Source of the DNA: Dactylorhiza incarnata
Taxonomy: Eukaryota; Streptophyta; Magnoliopsida; Asparagales; Orchidaceae
Assembly (NCBI GenBank): GCA_033032865.1
Contig: JAWHQI010000068.1
Span: 4,650,001-4,714,000 of the forward strand
Direction: 5' to 3'
Length of the DNA stretch: 64,000 nt
Part shown: positions 1 to 11,599 of the stretch, piece after piece
How the letters are laid out: each line of letters opens with the position of its first letter
How positions within the stretch are numbered: the first letter of the stretch is position 1
Made by a program: the position numbers and the translations under genes
Notes under the pieces: generated by a model
What the model saw: only the letters and a program-made list of their open reading frames with translations
What the model was told of the DNA's origin: nothing
Database searches by the model: none

Positions 1-11
1 CTCACTCCACC

Positions 12-889
12 TTGTCCCTAAGATCCATCCTTGAGAAGGATAAGCTCAATGGGACGAACTCCCTTGACTGGTATAGAAACCTGAGAATTGCTCTCAGGCA
101 AGAGCGCAAGCTCTATGTCTTGGAAGGGGAAGCCCCTATAGAGCCGACTGGAAATGCTCCTCGAGCAGATAAAGATGCTAACAAGAAGTATCAAGATGAT
201 ACCCTGGATGTGGAATGCCTCATGCTTGCTACCATGTCCTCTGAGCTTCAGAAGCAACACGAGAGCATGTGTGGTTATGAGATAATCGGGCACCTCAAGA
301 AAATGTTCGAGGGGCAAGCTCGACAAGAGAGGTTTGACATATCCAATGCATTGTTTCAGTGCAAAATGAGAGCTCGAGACTCAGTAGGGACTAACATACT
401 CAAGATGATTGGGTATATAGAGAACCTTGAAAGACTGGGTTTTCCCATGGGCCAAGAGTTGACCATTGATTTGATCCTGCAATCATAGCTGGACAGTTAT
501 GAACAGTTCATCTTGAACTATAACATGAATGAAATAGAAAAGACACTGCCCGAGCTCCCAGGAATGTTGAGAACAGCTGAAAATAATATGAAGAAGGTCA
601 AGCCTGCTAGCCCCATATTGATGGTGCATAAAGGTAAGGGCAAGGCCAAGGGATTGAAGAAGACAAAGATAGGATCTAAGTCTCATCTTGATCCCAAATC
701 TTCTGCACTGAAAAGGAAAGGTCTGGAGAAGGAAGGAAAGTGTCACCAATGCGGTAAGGCAGGGCATTAGAGGCGGAACTGTCCCCTCTATATTGAGCGT
801 CTGCAAAAGAAGAAGGAAAGTGTGACTTCCACTTCAGGTTTTTACATTATAGAGATAAACCGTTCTACTCATTTATCTTGGGTATTGGA
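12..889 (+). pseudogene. Copia C Gag (nucleocapsid) plus start of protease, broken
   Basis: This encodes the Gag half of element C. The N-terminus has the copia Gag pattern LDWYRNLRIALRQE (about residues 18-31), followed by the helical UBN2-like region. The reading begins at a TTG where a related ATG would be expected, so the start may be mutated. An in-frame TAG occurs at about 486-488, and a second TAG lies inside the zinc knuckle (CHQCGKAGH then stop, about 741-770; the final Cys follows in frame). Downstream the frame runs to WVLD at about 876-890, the first residues of the retropepsin active site, where solo LTR S interrupts it. RNA binding and particle assembly would have been its role. 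Confidence 0.8.
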
Positions 890-923
890 TGTAACATCCC
901 CCAAACAACTAGACCCCTAGAGT

Positions 924-954
924 GGTTTTGTCATGACTAGGTCATGACAAAACC
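924..954. repeat. Perfect 14-bp inverted repeat near LTR start
   Basis: The arms GGTTTTGTCATGAC (924-937) and GTCATGACAAAACC (941-954) are exact reverse complements around a 3-nt spacer, about 35 nt inside the LTR. The same hairpin is present in both LTRs of element G (33332-33362 and 50177-50205). Confidence 0.9.
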
Positions 955-1066
955 CTAGGAAGCTTGAAGAGATCACTTGGCCTTAGGCTTGAAGGAGAAG
1001 AGCACCTTGGTCTGCAAATAGCAATTTCCAGTTACCAAACTTAGGGTTGGACTTTAGGGCCTCACC

Positions 1067-1530
1067 TTGACCCTTTGACCCCACCATGGCAAACCTAACC
1101 ATTTGGAAGGTCCCTTAGAGCATTTAGGACCCATTGGGGTCAACCAAAGAGGCCAAATTGACCAAAGTCAACCCTAACCCCAAATTGGTCAAAGTAGCCT
1201 AATTAGGGTCTATTGACCTCCACCATGCCAAATTGACCTTGCCCCTACCATTATAAGGGTATTAGGGACCCAATGGACTAAAAACCCCCACCATGGGGCC
1301 ACCAATTTGGCCAATTTGACCAACGTCAACTCTAGCCATTTTTTGGTCAAATTGCCCTATTGTGGGTCAATTGGCCTCCACCTTGCCAAATTGACCATAC
1401 CTAGACCTTCCTAACCCTTACGAGAGGCCAATGGGTCACTACCCACTCATTGGGGCCACCCCAAATGGTCAAATTGACCAAAGTCAACTTCACCCTAAAT
1501 TTAGGTCAAAATGACCTATTTTGACCTAAT
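1067..1530. promoter_or_regulatory. Cluster of TTGAC/GTCAA (W-box-like) cores in LTR S
   Basis: By eye there are 18 TTGAC or GTCAA cores in about 465 bp, many extended to TTGACC or GGTCAA and some paired as inverted repeats. Chance would give about one. TTGAC(C/T) is the WRKY transcription-factor W-box core in plants. The density is directly visible; a role in U3 activation is inference. Confidence 0.4.
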
Positions 1531-4500
1531 CAAGCCCAATCCACTTGGGATAGACTCAATTGAGGTGGTCCACCACCTAATGGGGTTGGTAATTACTGAA
1601 TTAACCAATTAATTTCAGGAAATTTGGCCAGGAGAGAGAAATCCCTAATTTGAAAGAGAGAGAAGGAAGGGGAGTTAATGGAGATGAAGAGGAAACCTCC
1701 CATCTCCACCAATAATGGCACCATTCATCTCCTCTTGGAGAGAGGGGAAGTTTCCAGCCTTCTCCCGGCTGGATTGAGTACCTATTCATCTCCCCCAAGC
1801 CAAAACCGAAATTACCTTGATGGACATTAATGGCATTCAAGGTTGTAACCTCCCCCTCTCCCAATCAAGGCCTCTAACATCTTCAAAAGAGTGAGAGGAG
1901 TGAAATCCCCAACTTTCCCGAAAGGATTGTGCACTCTAGGCTCGGATTGACATGGCTCCAAAAGCTCCCCGAGCTCCCATGGTGAACCCAAGATCCACAA
2001 GGAATTCTGCACCAATTTAGGTCTGATCCTCCTCTCCTCCCCTAGTGCATAGATCCACATCAAAATGGGCTTTGATCCGAGCCAAATAGGGCTCGGATCA
2101 AGCTCCATGAATGGCTGGTTTCAAGCCATTTATTCCCTCCCTAAAAAGCTTATTCCGGCCACCCCCGGGCCGGCCAACCACCCTAATCGCCGGCCACCAC
2201 CTCGATGAAGGTGGTGGTGGCATTGACCGGCCGTGGAGGGGGCTTGGTGGCCGGGAAAATGGGCTGTAAGGGTACCCAGGACAGGATTTTTCTATCCACA
2301 GGCGTGATGTGGACGAAACCCCTCAGCCGTCCGATCTGTTTAAATGATTTTGGTATATTATATATCCTATGCTATTATTTATGCATCAAATAAACTGATG
2401 TGCCTTCTTGTATTTTTTAAAATATCTTGTACTCATAATCTGAAAAAGTGGCCAACATCAACGTTGTAGCCCTAGGTGTGTACTTTAATTCAAAATTTGT
2501 TTCAGCCCAAAAGGTTCCCTGTATCTCCCTGGAGAGCCAAAATGGTGGGACTGGTCCCTAGAGTAGGGCAACCACTCTTTCTTGCATATCTTTTTATTGG
2601 TAAATGGTATGGACTTGATATTTAAAACCTAGGCTAGATACACATACCCACACATCATACCCAAAGATGGGAATTTTAGGGGAACCTTTTTCTAAGGTTT
2701 TTGTAATAATTTCATAAATCATATATTAATTAATAATTGGGTCAAATGACCTCCAATGCCCTCCAAATTTTGGTGGGTACTCTTTAGGGTTATAGTATGA
2801 CCATGGTAAAAATCTCAGCCCATTTGGGACTGTTTTGATTGAGTAATTTGTAAACCCAAGTTAGGTCAAATTGGGTCAAAGTTAGGGCATGGTGTTTATC
2901 TTGGGATATTGTGGTCAAATCTCCTCACAATGAGGTGGAACCTTGTCCACTGGTTTAGGATCACCTAAAGTACCCCCATGAGTGGTTTGGGGTGGTGTGG
3001 AGGTGGTTAAGCCCTAGAACACTAGTTTTATTCCTAGTTGTGCATTTAGAACCTTGTGAAGGCCATGTGGTCAAAATCCCTTGATGGTTATGAAACTTGG
3101 TGGATAAGTTCATAGGATGTAAATAGGCCCTGGGTAATTTTATAAGAATTTTAGGAACAAGTATTCCCTTTGAAATAAGTCATAACCCCTTTAGGTAATT
3201 TTCTTATAAGATACATCTACATGCACAAAAGGTCTTCTATGGAGATGAAACCTTGGAAGTGCCTTTATAATCATGGTTTAGATCTCTGGTAATTTTTGTG
3301 TATTTTATTAAATGATTTAACTAGCACTTCATTCACAAGGCACCTATTTTGATTTAGACTTAAGAAAAATAATTGAGGGTCCAATACTATTTTATAAATT
3401 GTGCAAATTGGTGATAGGACATGTCAGAACATTAGGAAACTCTGTGAATTTTTATATAATTTTTGAAGACTTAAATCAGTAGGCTACTTCACAACTTATT
3501 TTATTTGAGGTTTTCTTAAAGTACTTATTTAAGTGAGAAAATGATTCCCCTAAATCCTGAAATTTAGTTAGTAAGCTTTTCTGAGGAATACAAGAGTTTG
3601 GTAATTTTCCCATAATTTTGGTGTAGATATTTTTGGTGGTTCCTTCATAAATCTACAAGTTTGGATAGAGGATAAATATTTAAAATAGAGGACAATTTCT
3701 TACTGTAAAAACATGATATGTTGTATTTACTGTTATTTAGTCATCATAAGTTTATCATATTTTTTGGAGAGCCATATGATAAGAATTCCTTACACTTCAC
3801 GTTCATTTTCATACTTGGCAATGTTTGGAGAAATTAAAATAAATACTAAATAATTAAGGAAAAATATGATTCTCTGGATTTAGTCTTATAACATCATAAT
3901 AGACCTCCAGTAAATATCTTGGGTTAGATGGATGAATGTTTGGAGTACCACTAGTTATAAGCTTCATATAGTTAGCTTGGTCTGCGTTTAGTAAAACTGT
4001 GAAACTTAGGTATTTAGTGGCCTACTAGGTGGAAATGGTGTGCAGGTGGTGCACATGGGTTTGTTAAATAGTTAGAAGTCCACCCAAGGAAGTGTATGTG
4101 AGGAGAGTGTACTTGGTAGGTTGAAGAGTAAGGTTGTCCTAGGGATTGACGAAAGATCGTCTTTCCCTCGGTGTGTCTTAAAACACTTAGGTCTAACTCA
4201 GGAGAAATGGTAGAAGGGAATTCTTATGGGTAGATACAACTAACGGTGAGTTTCTTGAGAAAGGGAGCCTTGGGGTGTCATCCCATTATAGCTCATAGTA
4301 CCGTAGTGAGCCCCTTACAGGGTAATCCTCGGGAAGTCCAAGATTAACCATAAGTCGTATGAGTAAGATGATGCTCAAGATTAACTAATAATACCCTCAC
4401 TCACACTTCGTTGTCATGGGAGTTTAGTTGGGCTGGTACCCTGAGTTGTAGGCTCGGTGGTGGCTGGTGCGGATTGTTGATCCGGTGAGTTTGTGACTCA

Positions 4501-4898
4501 GATTGGTTCTTGGTCGGGCAAGTTAAGCCCAGGTGGTTTATGGTTTGTAGATTGTAGATAGTTGTGTTAATGCATGTGCATAAGGTGGTGGGTCCTTAGT
4601 GTCGGCGGTCATTGCACCGACGTTGATACTCAGGCTCGGCAAGTGTGGAATTTGCACTTAGCCTTAAAAGTCTAGTGGTCTAGTCAGTAAGAGTACGCAG
4701 ATGCTCCGTGGTTTTGCATTGAGGCGTACGATAGGTCTAGGTTAGGTAGTGCATATACCAACCTAGAGGTGGGCAAGGCCCAACCCACCACTTCCGTTTG
4801 CCACTACGGGAGTATCCTGGGAGTCTTGCTAGCTCCAAAAGGGGGAACTAAAGGTCTGTGCGCTTAGAGTCGTAGTGTGTGAGTTGCACTTGTGTGAA

Positions 4899-4971
4899 CC
4901 TAGCATAAACTGCATACCTTGCATGTCATAGCTAGCATAAACTGCATACCTTGCATGTCATAGCATAAACA
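4899..4971 (+). repeat. Short tandem duplication in LTR S
   Basis: A unit of about 34 bp beginning tagcataaactgcatacc is present twice in a row, followed by a partial third start (tagcataaac). It looks like replication slippage inside the 3' part of the LTR. Confidence 0.75.
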
Positions 4972-5774
4972 TTGCATTTCAACCCCTACCCCTATCGTAT
5001 AAGTTGGTTATGGGACTTCTTATACGATAGGATTTGCTAAACGACCCCTTGGTCTATAGGTTTGTGTGGGCATTCCTATAAATCAATGGTTACTTTCCTA
5101 TTATATATGTCTTTACTTACTACACTTTACTTATTCTTTACCTGCTCTTACTATGCTTTATTAACTGCTTCGATTATGTATATATATACTTGAGTAGTAG
5201 TAGAACTCTTCCTGTAGATTATGCCCGATCATCTGCTTTTTGATTATACCCCTTGTTGTCCTCCGCTTCATCCTTCCCGCTCGGTGCCTAGGAGTCACCA
5301 GGGGAGGGGTGGGGGATTGGCTTAGTCTTCTTGACTAACGGTCGGTGGACCTTATCATTTTAGGAGACCACGGCGACGGAGTAGCACCAGAGGCTGGTGC
5401 AGATGGAGGCGGGGCAATCTAGCATGGGAGCACCGATGATAAAATCCGTGAGTGTCTTTTAGTTCTAGTTGATTTGCTTTCGCGAGTGAATTTGTAGTGA
5501 GGCTTTGATGTATCAGGCAGGAGCCCTTGTTATCTTCTTTTTTATTTCAGTTATGTTTATGTGGACATCTCTTTTTGGATGGTTTACTTTTCTATGTGAT
5601 GTGGACTTGGCTTCTTTTTAGTTTCTTGTTCTTGCTTCTTCGTGATCGATTTGGCCGGCAGCATCGACATTTTGTAGTGGCAACCATCCTGAGCGAGGGT
5701 GTCACCGTAAAGCGGCGGTTCTGGGCCTAAGACCTGGATGTTTGAAAAGAAAAAATATGGGGTCTTACATTGGA

Positions 5775-7120
5775 TACCAGATGCGGTTCTCACATTTGTA
5801 CAAATGTGCAGGAACTGAGAAGGAGAAGAATGCTGGGTAAAGGGGAGGTAGACCTGCACATCGGAAATGGAGCAAGAGTTGCTGCCGTTGTCGTTGGTGT
5901 CTATCATCTTTCTTTGCCCACTGGGATTGTAATAGAACTAGATAATTGTTATTTTGTTGCAGCCATAACTAGAAACATTATATCCATTTCATGTCTTGAC
6001 ATGAAAGGTTTTTCATTGATAATTAAGAATAATTGTTGTTTGATCTTTATTAATGATGTTTGTTATGGTGTAGCCCAATTGTTTAATGGTTTATATGTTT
6101 TGAACTTAGACCATCCGATCTATAATGTAGAAAATACTAAAAGACTAAAAATAAATGACTCAAATCCTACATATCTCTAGCATTATCATTTAGGCCATAT
6201 AAATGAGAAACGCATATCCAAGCTCTATAAAGATGGACTATTGGACTCATTTGATTATGAATCATTTGAGAGGTGTGAGTCATGTTTATTAGGCAAGATG
6301 ACGAAAGCTCCTTTCACTAGTTGTAGTGAGAGGGTTGATGATCTCTTGGGTATAATACATAGTGATGTATGCAGGCCCATGAGTTCTATGGCTAGAGGTG
6401 GGTTCTACTACTTCGTTACATTTACTGATGATTTCAGTAGATACAGATATGTATATCTTATGAAGTGTAAATCCAAAACCTTTGAAAAGTTCAAAGAGTT
6501 GAAGAATGAAGTAGAGAACCAACAGGGAAAAAGGATAAAAGCACTCCGATCTGATCGAGGTGGCAAATATCTGAGTCATAAGTTTCGTGATCATCTGAAA
6601 GAGTGTGTTACTGTATCACAACTCACTCCCCTAGAACACCACAACATAATGGTGTTTCCGAGAGGAGGAATCATACCTTGTTAGACATGGTGCGATCGAT
6701 GATGAGTAATGCAAATTTGCCATTTCCTTTTGGGGTTTTGCTCTAGAGACTGCTGTTTTCACACTAAATCGAGTTCTGACGAAGATGGTTCAAAAGACAC
6801 CATATGAGATATGGACTAGGAAGCATCCTAGTATGTCGTTCATTAAGATTTGGGGCTGTGAGGCATACGTACGACGTCAAATGTCTGACAAGCTGGAACC
6901 AAAGTCAAGTAAGTGTTATCTTGTGGGATATCCTAAGGAAACCAAAGGGTATTACTTCTACCTGCGATCCGAGGGCAAAGTGTTTGTCACGAGGAGTGGT
7001 GTTTTCTTGAGAAAGAGTTTATGTCAAGAGAAAACCTCAGGGTAGAACGTGAAGAAGTTCAAGAGCCACAAATAATGAATGAACCAGAATTGGAACCTGA
7101 GCAAGGACTACAAGAAGTTG
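5775..7120 (+). pseudogene. Copia C protease and integrase, broken
   Basis: Continues element C after solo LTR S. The protease core reads TRCGSHICTN; the family consensus is DTGCGSHIC, and here the D is left of S and G is replaced by R. The integrase zinc finger is seen as HYHLGHINEKR followed by CESC (about 6181-6285). The catalytic core includes HSDVC (first D), FTDDFSRY and the second D in RSDRGGKYL (about 6550-6570). A frameshift at about 6650 moves the frame; the remaining integrase C-terminus reads MVQKTPYEIW and LVGYPKETKGYYFY (6785-7045). At least two stops are present. The protein would mature the polyprotein and insert cDNA. Confidence 0.8.
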
Positions 7121-7203
7121 TAGCTAGATAACCTTCTCAAGAATCACAAGTCCTAAATAAATATGGTAGACCAAGATTTGAGCCTGAGAGATATGGATTT
7201 CTC

Positions 7204-7397
7204 ATGTCTCAAATAGGTAATGTGTTGCTTATGGATCATGATGATGAGCCTGCAACCTACCAAGAGGCTATGAATGGAACTGACTCCGAGAAATGGCTTG
7301 AGGCCATGAAATATGAAATGGACTCCATGTATAGAAACCAAGTTTGGACCTTGGTGGAACCACCTGAAGGGGTAAGACCCATAGGGTGCAAGTGGGT
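7204..7397 (+). pseudogene. Copia C reverse transcriptase, N-terminal piece
   Basis: This is the start of the copia RT domain: PATYQEAMNG, KWLEAMKYEMDSM, NQVWTLVEPPEGVRPIGCKWV. It stops precisely where element B inserts after the codons for GCKWV. The reading resumes at 24142 with FKKKTDMDG. The five bases before the junction (tgggt) and after B (ttggt) are the target duplication with one mismatch. Confidence 0.85.
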
Positions 7398-7594
7398 TGT
7401 TGGGAATCTTGCCCACATGATCCCTGATTTGAAGAACTCACCAAGTCAAGAAAACTTCACTTTGTATTTGATCACCTCTCTAGCTTTTAATCTCAGGAAG
7501 TTAAAGGATTGTCGTCGAGAAGAATAGGAGCTGTCGGCGACAAAGTATGCTCATCGTTGAGATGATGAGCAAAGCACACGCTGAGACTTGGTGA

Positions 7595-7725
7595 GTTCGT
7601 CGAACGCAGAATGCAGTTCGTCGAACGCAGAATGCCATTCGTCGAACGAACTTGGCGAGTTCGTCGAACGCTGAGACTTGGCAAGTCCGTTGAACGAAGG
7701 ATGCAGTTCATCGAACGCAGAAAAT
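7595..7725. repeat. TTCGTCGAACG palindrome array in U3 of copia B
   Basis: Six copies, the last two degenerate, of a motif centred on GTTCGTCGAAC, itself an inverted repeat, occur within about 130 bp. Related TCGTCGAGA and TCGTCGTAAAG motifs are scattered to about 8230. The array lies upstream of the TATA box in the U3 part of the LTR; the 3' LTR has the same array with private mutations at about 22425-22550. Confidence 0.8.
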
Positions 7726-8363
7726 TCTCTGCAGATCGACAGAATCCGCTGAGAAGAGGAAGCCATCTCAGCCCAACCGCTGAGAAAGATTCAAATGGAA
7801 GGAATATCGTCGAGAAGATGCAGTATTGTCGACATCAACAGAGTAGTCTTGTCGTCGAGAAGAACAGATATCGTCGTAAAGAAGCCGTGAGGTCGAGAAG
7901 ACTGAAGAAAGTCAGCTGAAGACAAGCAGTTGCTAAAGAAGAGTTTATCGATATGATATAGCTCATATCGTCGAAAGAACAAAGTGATTACCACGATAGT
8001 CTGCAAGAAAGAAGATCACGACGACATAGTCTGAGATAGCATATCGCCGTATATGCAGAAATGCCAGAATATCTCGTATCGTCGAGATATCAATGTCAGA
8101 GGCAGAAGCTTGAAGACTTGAAGATCTTTCATGGTCAAAGGCATCAACAAAGTCCTGTCGTCGAGATATTTTCCATATCGTCGTAAAGCTATCAGTATCG
8201 TCATAAAGCTGGAAATATCGTCGAGACGGAATTCAAATATTGCGGACGCGCTGTCAGCAATTAATGCCACCGCCTGATTGTCTAATCAGGGCGTGCTCTT
8301 AAGGAATGGGGCGTCTGACACTTAAGGAACTTTTTCTGAAGACCGTTGGGAGCCTCGCTGTCT

Positions 8364-8370
8364 TATAAAA
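8364..8370 (+). promoter_or_regulatory. TATA box of copia B 5' LTR
   Basis: TATAAAA sits in a sensible place between the repeat-rich U3 and the downstream R/U5 region. The equivalent in the 3' LTR is at 23195-23201. It is assigned by sequence and position only. Confidence 0.6.
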
Positions 8371-9309
8371 GAGATAAGAGGTTGCCCTAAATCATGATCA
8401 ATAAAAAAGAACCTACGCATACAACAAATAGAACAATAACAACGGCGTAAAGAAAGAAAGAGAAAAACAAAAATTCTCAGAAAGTGTTCTCGCAAGAATC
8501 AGTCGTTTGATCGACTGATAAGAAGCCGTTCCTCATCAGGCTAAGAGTAGAGATTGAAGAAGAACTGCGCTTTTCAATATCTGAATCAGAAACATCTTCT
8601 TCAACCTCAAGTTGCCGATCTCGATCAGGCAGAAGAAACAGTTCTCATCACTGTAATTTGTTGTAAGGCTTGTGGGCCTATGTGTCTGGCTTGAGGGCTG
8701 GAGAGCTGTGAGGCTTGAGTGCCAGGGCAGTGGACTTGCGGGTCCGACACCGTCTAGCTTGAGGGCTGGAGAGCTGTGAGGCTTGAGGGCCATGGCAGTG
8801 GACTTGCGGGTCCGACACCGTCTAGCTTGAGGGCTGGAGAGCTGTGAGGCTTGAGGGCCAGGGCAGTGGACTTGCAGGTCTGACATCGTCGAGCTTGAGG
8901 GCTTGGGTGCAGTAGGGGCTTGCGGGCCTAGGATGTAGGCACAGGACTTGCGGGTCTGTGTTGTTTAGGGCTTGAGGGCCTGAGTGTCGAGCTTGCGGGC
9001 TCGGGTGCAGTAGGGGCTTGCGGGCTTAGGCTGTAGGACTTGCGGGTCCGTATTGTAAGGCTTGAAGGCCTGAAGATTTGGCGGAGTTTGCCAATCCTAG
9101 CACACTGCTAGGTAGGCACAGAGGGACAAAGGACTACTCAAGACACCCGGTCTTGAGGAACCTCTATAGATCTTGTGTCGTCTGCTGTGATTTGTTTGTG
9201 CGATAATTTTGTGCTACGCTTGAACATTCATAAGTCGCGCTAATAATTCGAAAAGAATCAAGAACACCTAACACCCTCCCCTCTAGGTGAACGTTCCATT
9301 AACAACAAG

Positions 9310-9320
9310 TGGTATCAGAG
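9310..9320 (+). other. Primer-binding site of copia B (initiator Met tRNA)
   Basis: TGGTATCAGAG lies 2 nt after the LTR end. It matches the complement of the 3' end of plant initiator Met tRNA, the usual primer for plant copia elements. It is not a tRNA gene. Confidence 0.9.
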
Positions 9321-9376
9321 AGAGGTTGATCAAAAGAAGACTTAACCATCTGATCTAGATCATAGAACGACTCGCC

Positions 9377-11328
9377 ATGGCTGGTGGAGATCAGAATCAG
9401 GAAATGAGAGCCATGACACTCCCAATCTACACAATGGAGAACTTTCCCATCTGGAAGGAAAGGGTAAGGCTTTTCATGCAGTCGGCTGATCCAAGAATCT
9501 ATTTAACAATCCAACAGGGTCCCTTTATCCCTACAACTCCCTCCAACATTGATCCAACAAGAAAAGTGATAAAGAAATATGAGGACATGGCCAAGGACGT
9601 GCTAGCCTTGGCAGACCTAGATAAGAGGGCCCAAAATGTCATTGTGAGTGCCATAGATGACTCCACCCTCCATAATCTAATTCACTGCAAAACGGCCAAG
9701 GAGATGTGGGACTCCCAGATCATATACATGGAGGGTACTGATGAGGTAATGGATTATAGGAAATCCCTTCTCAACCAGGAGTATGAGGCATTCAAACAAG
9801 GTAAGAATGAAACAATCTCCAACTGTTATGAGAGATTCTTCAAGATAGTGAATGGACTTAGAAACTATGAAAGAGAGTTCACCAACTCTGATCTTAATGA
9901 CAAGTTTCTTAGATCCCTCACAAAGGAATGGGACATCATAATCTGTGTCATCAGAGAGGTGGGTTAGCTGGGCATCATAGAGGCCAAGAATTTGTATTGG
10001 AAGTTGCTGTCCCATGAAATTCAGCTTAGCACCAGGAAGGCTGAAGTAGAAAGCTCAAAGGGGAGCTCAAGAGACAGAACTGTGGCTCTAAAAGCTGAGA
10101 GCACGAGAAGATCCAAGGGCAAGACCTCTGCAACTCAGAATAGATCTGAGAGCAGTGAAGAATCAGAAGCCAGCTCTTCAGATTATGATGATACTGACAG
10201 AGAGGTGGCCCTTCTCTCAAAACAGTTCAGGAAGCTGATTCACAGAAGGAGGAGGGACAATCACAGAAACTCCTCCTCAAGCTCTAGAAGATCTGATTAT
10301 CATGACAGATCCAGAGCCCCCATGGAGGAAAGGTACAGATCTAACCCTAGTAAACATGATTTAAATAATACTGTTTGCTATTCCTGCAGCAAGACAGGTC
10401 ACATGGCTGCTAACTGCCCCTCTAAGAAGAAGGAGTCGAGGAACCATGAAGAAAGAAGAAGCTCAAGGAGCAAGAGGAAATCTGAAAAAGGATTCGTGGC
10501 CAAGAAGGTCAGAACATTGAGTGACTCTGACTCAAGCTCTTCTGGTACTGAGGAAGATGCACTCATTGGCTTGATGGCCATCTGTGAAGACAACTAGGAT
10601 GACATCTCTCCTGGGAAGGTAACTAACAAAACTTCTCTATCTATATCTGATTCTGAATCAACAACAGATTCCTTGCATGATGATGAGGGTGTGTCTGCTG
10701 CCAACTGCACGACCTCAAGATCCCAATATGATGTTGAATCTGAACTGATAAGGCTATATAAAGCCTTGTGGAAAGCCTTCAAAAGCAGTAAGAAACTCCT
10801 CAAAGTCCAGACCAAGGAGATAGAATCCTTGAAACCTGTTCAATCTAAGATCCAGGAGACAGCTGAGAAGCTGGCTACTATGAGCAAAGAAGTGGACCAA
10901 TTCAAGGAAGCCATAAGGCTTAGGAATGCTGAATTATGACAGAAGAACAAGGTCATCAAGGACCTTGAGGAAATGCTGTTGGCTGAGAAGAAACTTGCAT
11001 CCAACTTCTCTATGCCCAAAACTATCCTGCCCATCCTTGACACCTTTTCTGGACAGTTCAGAGCTGGTATCGGTTTTAATAAGGAGACAGTTACGGACAA
11101 AGATTCTGAATCTAGACCTCCCTATAAGAAGGTGCTGGTATCAAGTCCTTCAGCCCACAAACCTACAGCAATGGCAGTCAAAAGCAGGGGAAAGGATGTT
11201 CCTGCAAAGCCTATTCCCAAGAAGGTGAACCAAAATGTGGTGAGACCAATTCCTCACCAAACTCACACATATGAGGTTCACCCAAGATCTGTTAGGCAAG
11301 AAGCCTTCTCTCCTGCTAATCAGCACTG
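9377..11328 (+). pseudogene. SIRE-like Gag of copia B, first part
   Basis: Starts at ATG 9377 (MAGGDQNQEMRAM), 56 nt after the PBS. One frame continues to the A1 insertion, broken by TAG stops near 9965 and 10595 and a TGA near 10937. Residues 20-190 form the copia Gag core (NFPIWKERVRLFMQ; DSTLHNLIHCKTAKEMWD). A Ser/Arg-rich linker follows, then zinc knuckle 1, CYSCSKTGHMAANC (about 10376-10417), an acidic Ser-rich segment, and a predicted coiled coil (LYKALWKAFKSSKKLLKVQ to about 10920). The frame ends in NQHC, where A1 begins, and resumes at 18474. The function is RNA packaging and particle assembly. Confidence 0.85.
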
Positions 11329-11599
11329 TGATGAGTCCCAATTATATACACTTTTATGGACTCATCTGGGCCGGTTATTTAGTCTATGCACTACACTTTA
11401 GGCATGTTTTCGTTCATATTTGATGTTCCATGCTAGGTGCACTTTTAGGCCCATTTTTGGTGTTATTTCGTATTATTCTCCTTTAGTAGTTGCTATGCAT
11501 TGTTAAGTGCCACTTTCAGTGGCTGGATTCGTGGTTGTGCTGGAACAGGTGTCGTGCAGGGGTTTTCCGGTACAATTCTGTACAGGAACACAACGCACG

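Larger units (their letters stand above)
890..5769 (+). mobile_element. Solo LTR S of a Tekay-like chromovirus, 4.88 kb
   Basis: A single long LTR begins TGTAACATCCCCC and ends GGGTCTTACA, so the termini are TG...CA with a TGTAA/TTACA inverted repeat. It is flanked by a perfect 5-bp target duplication, ttgga at 885-889 and 5770-5774. No gag-pol lies inside. The same termini and much of the body recur in reverse orientation as the right LTR of chromovirus G (38286-50240), which identifies the family. LTR-LTR recombination removing the internal region is the standard explanation. The flanking copia protease frame is restored exactly when it is excised. There is no supported gene inside; the hydrophobic 67-residue ORF at 5527-5730 is not credible. 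Confidence 0.9.
7398..9307 (+). repeat. 5' LTR of copia B (1910 bp)
   Basis: Begins TGTTGGGAATC and ends CCATTAACAACA directly before the PBS. It pairs with 22229-24136, differing by an estimated few per cent by eye. It contains the CG-rich inverted repeats, a TATA box at 8364, and downstream a long run of CTTGCGGGCCT/CTTGAGGGC-type imperfect repeats (about 8660-9080). No gene is supported inside; the short ORFs come from the repeats. Confidence 0.92.

Noticed and set aside
2110..2260. CCGGCC-rich stretch as a CpG-island promoter
   Set aside because: It is part of the chromovirus LTR body, recurs at about 49140-49200 and 60840-60930, and has no gene downstream.
5527..5730. 67-residue hydrophobic ORF resembling a membrane peptide
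   Set aside because: It lies inside solo LTR S, uses T-rich codons by chance, and is not supported as an ORF in the related LTR of G.
7595..8230. Possible CRISPR array from regularly spaced TCGTCGA repeats
   Set aside because: Spacing is irregular, repeats are 9-12 nt, there are no unique spacers of constant length, and it lies in a plant LTR present twice.
9310..9320. tRNA-like sequences TGGTATCAGAG at 9310, 28927, 38272 and 62474
   Set aside because: They are short primer-binding sites next to LTR ends, not tRNA genes; no cloverleaf follows.
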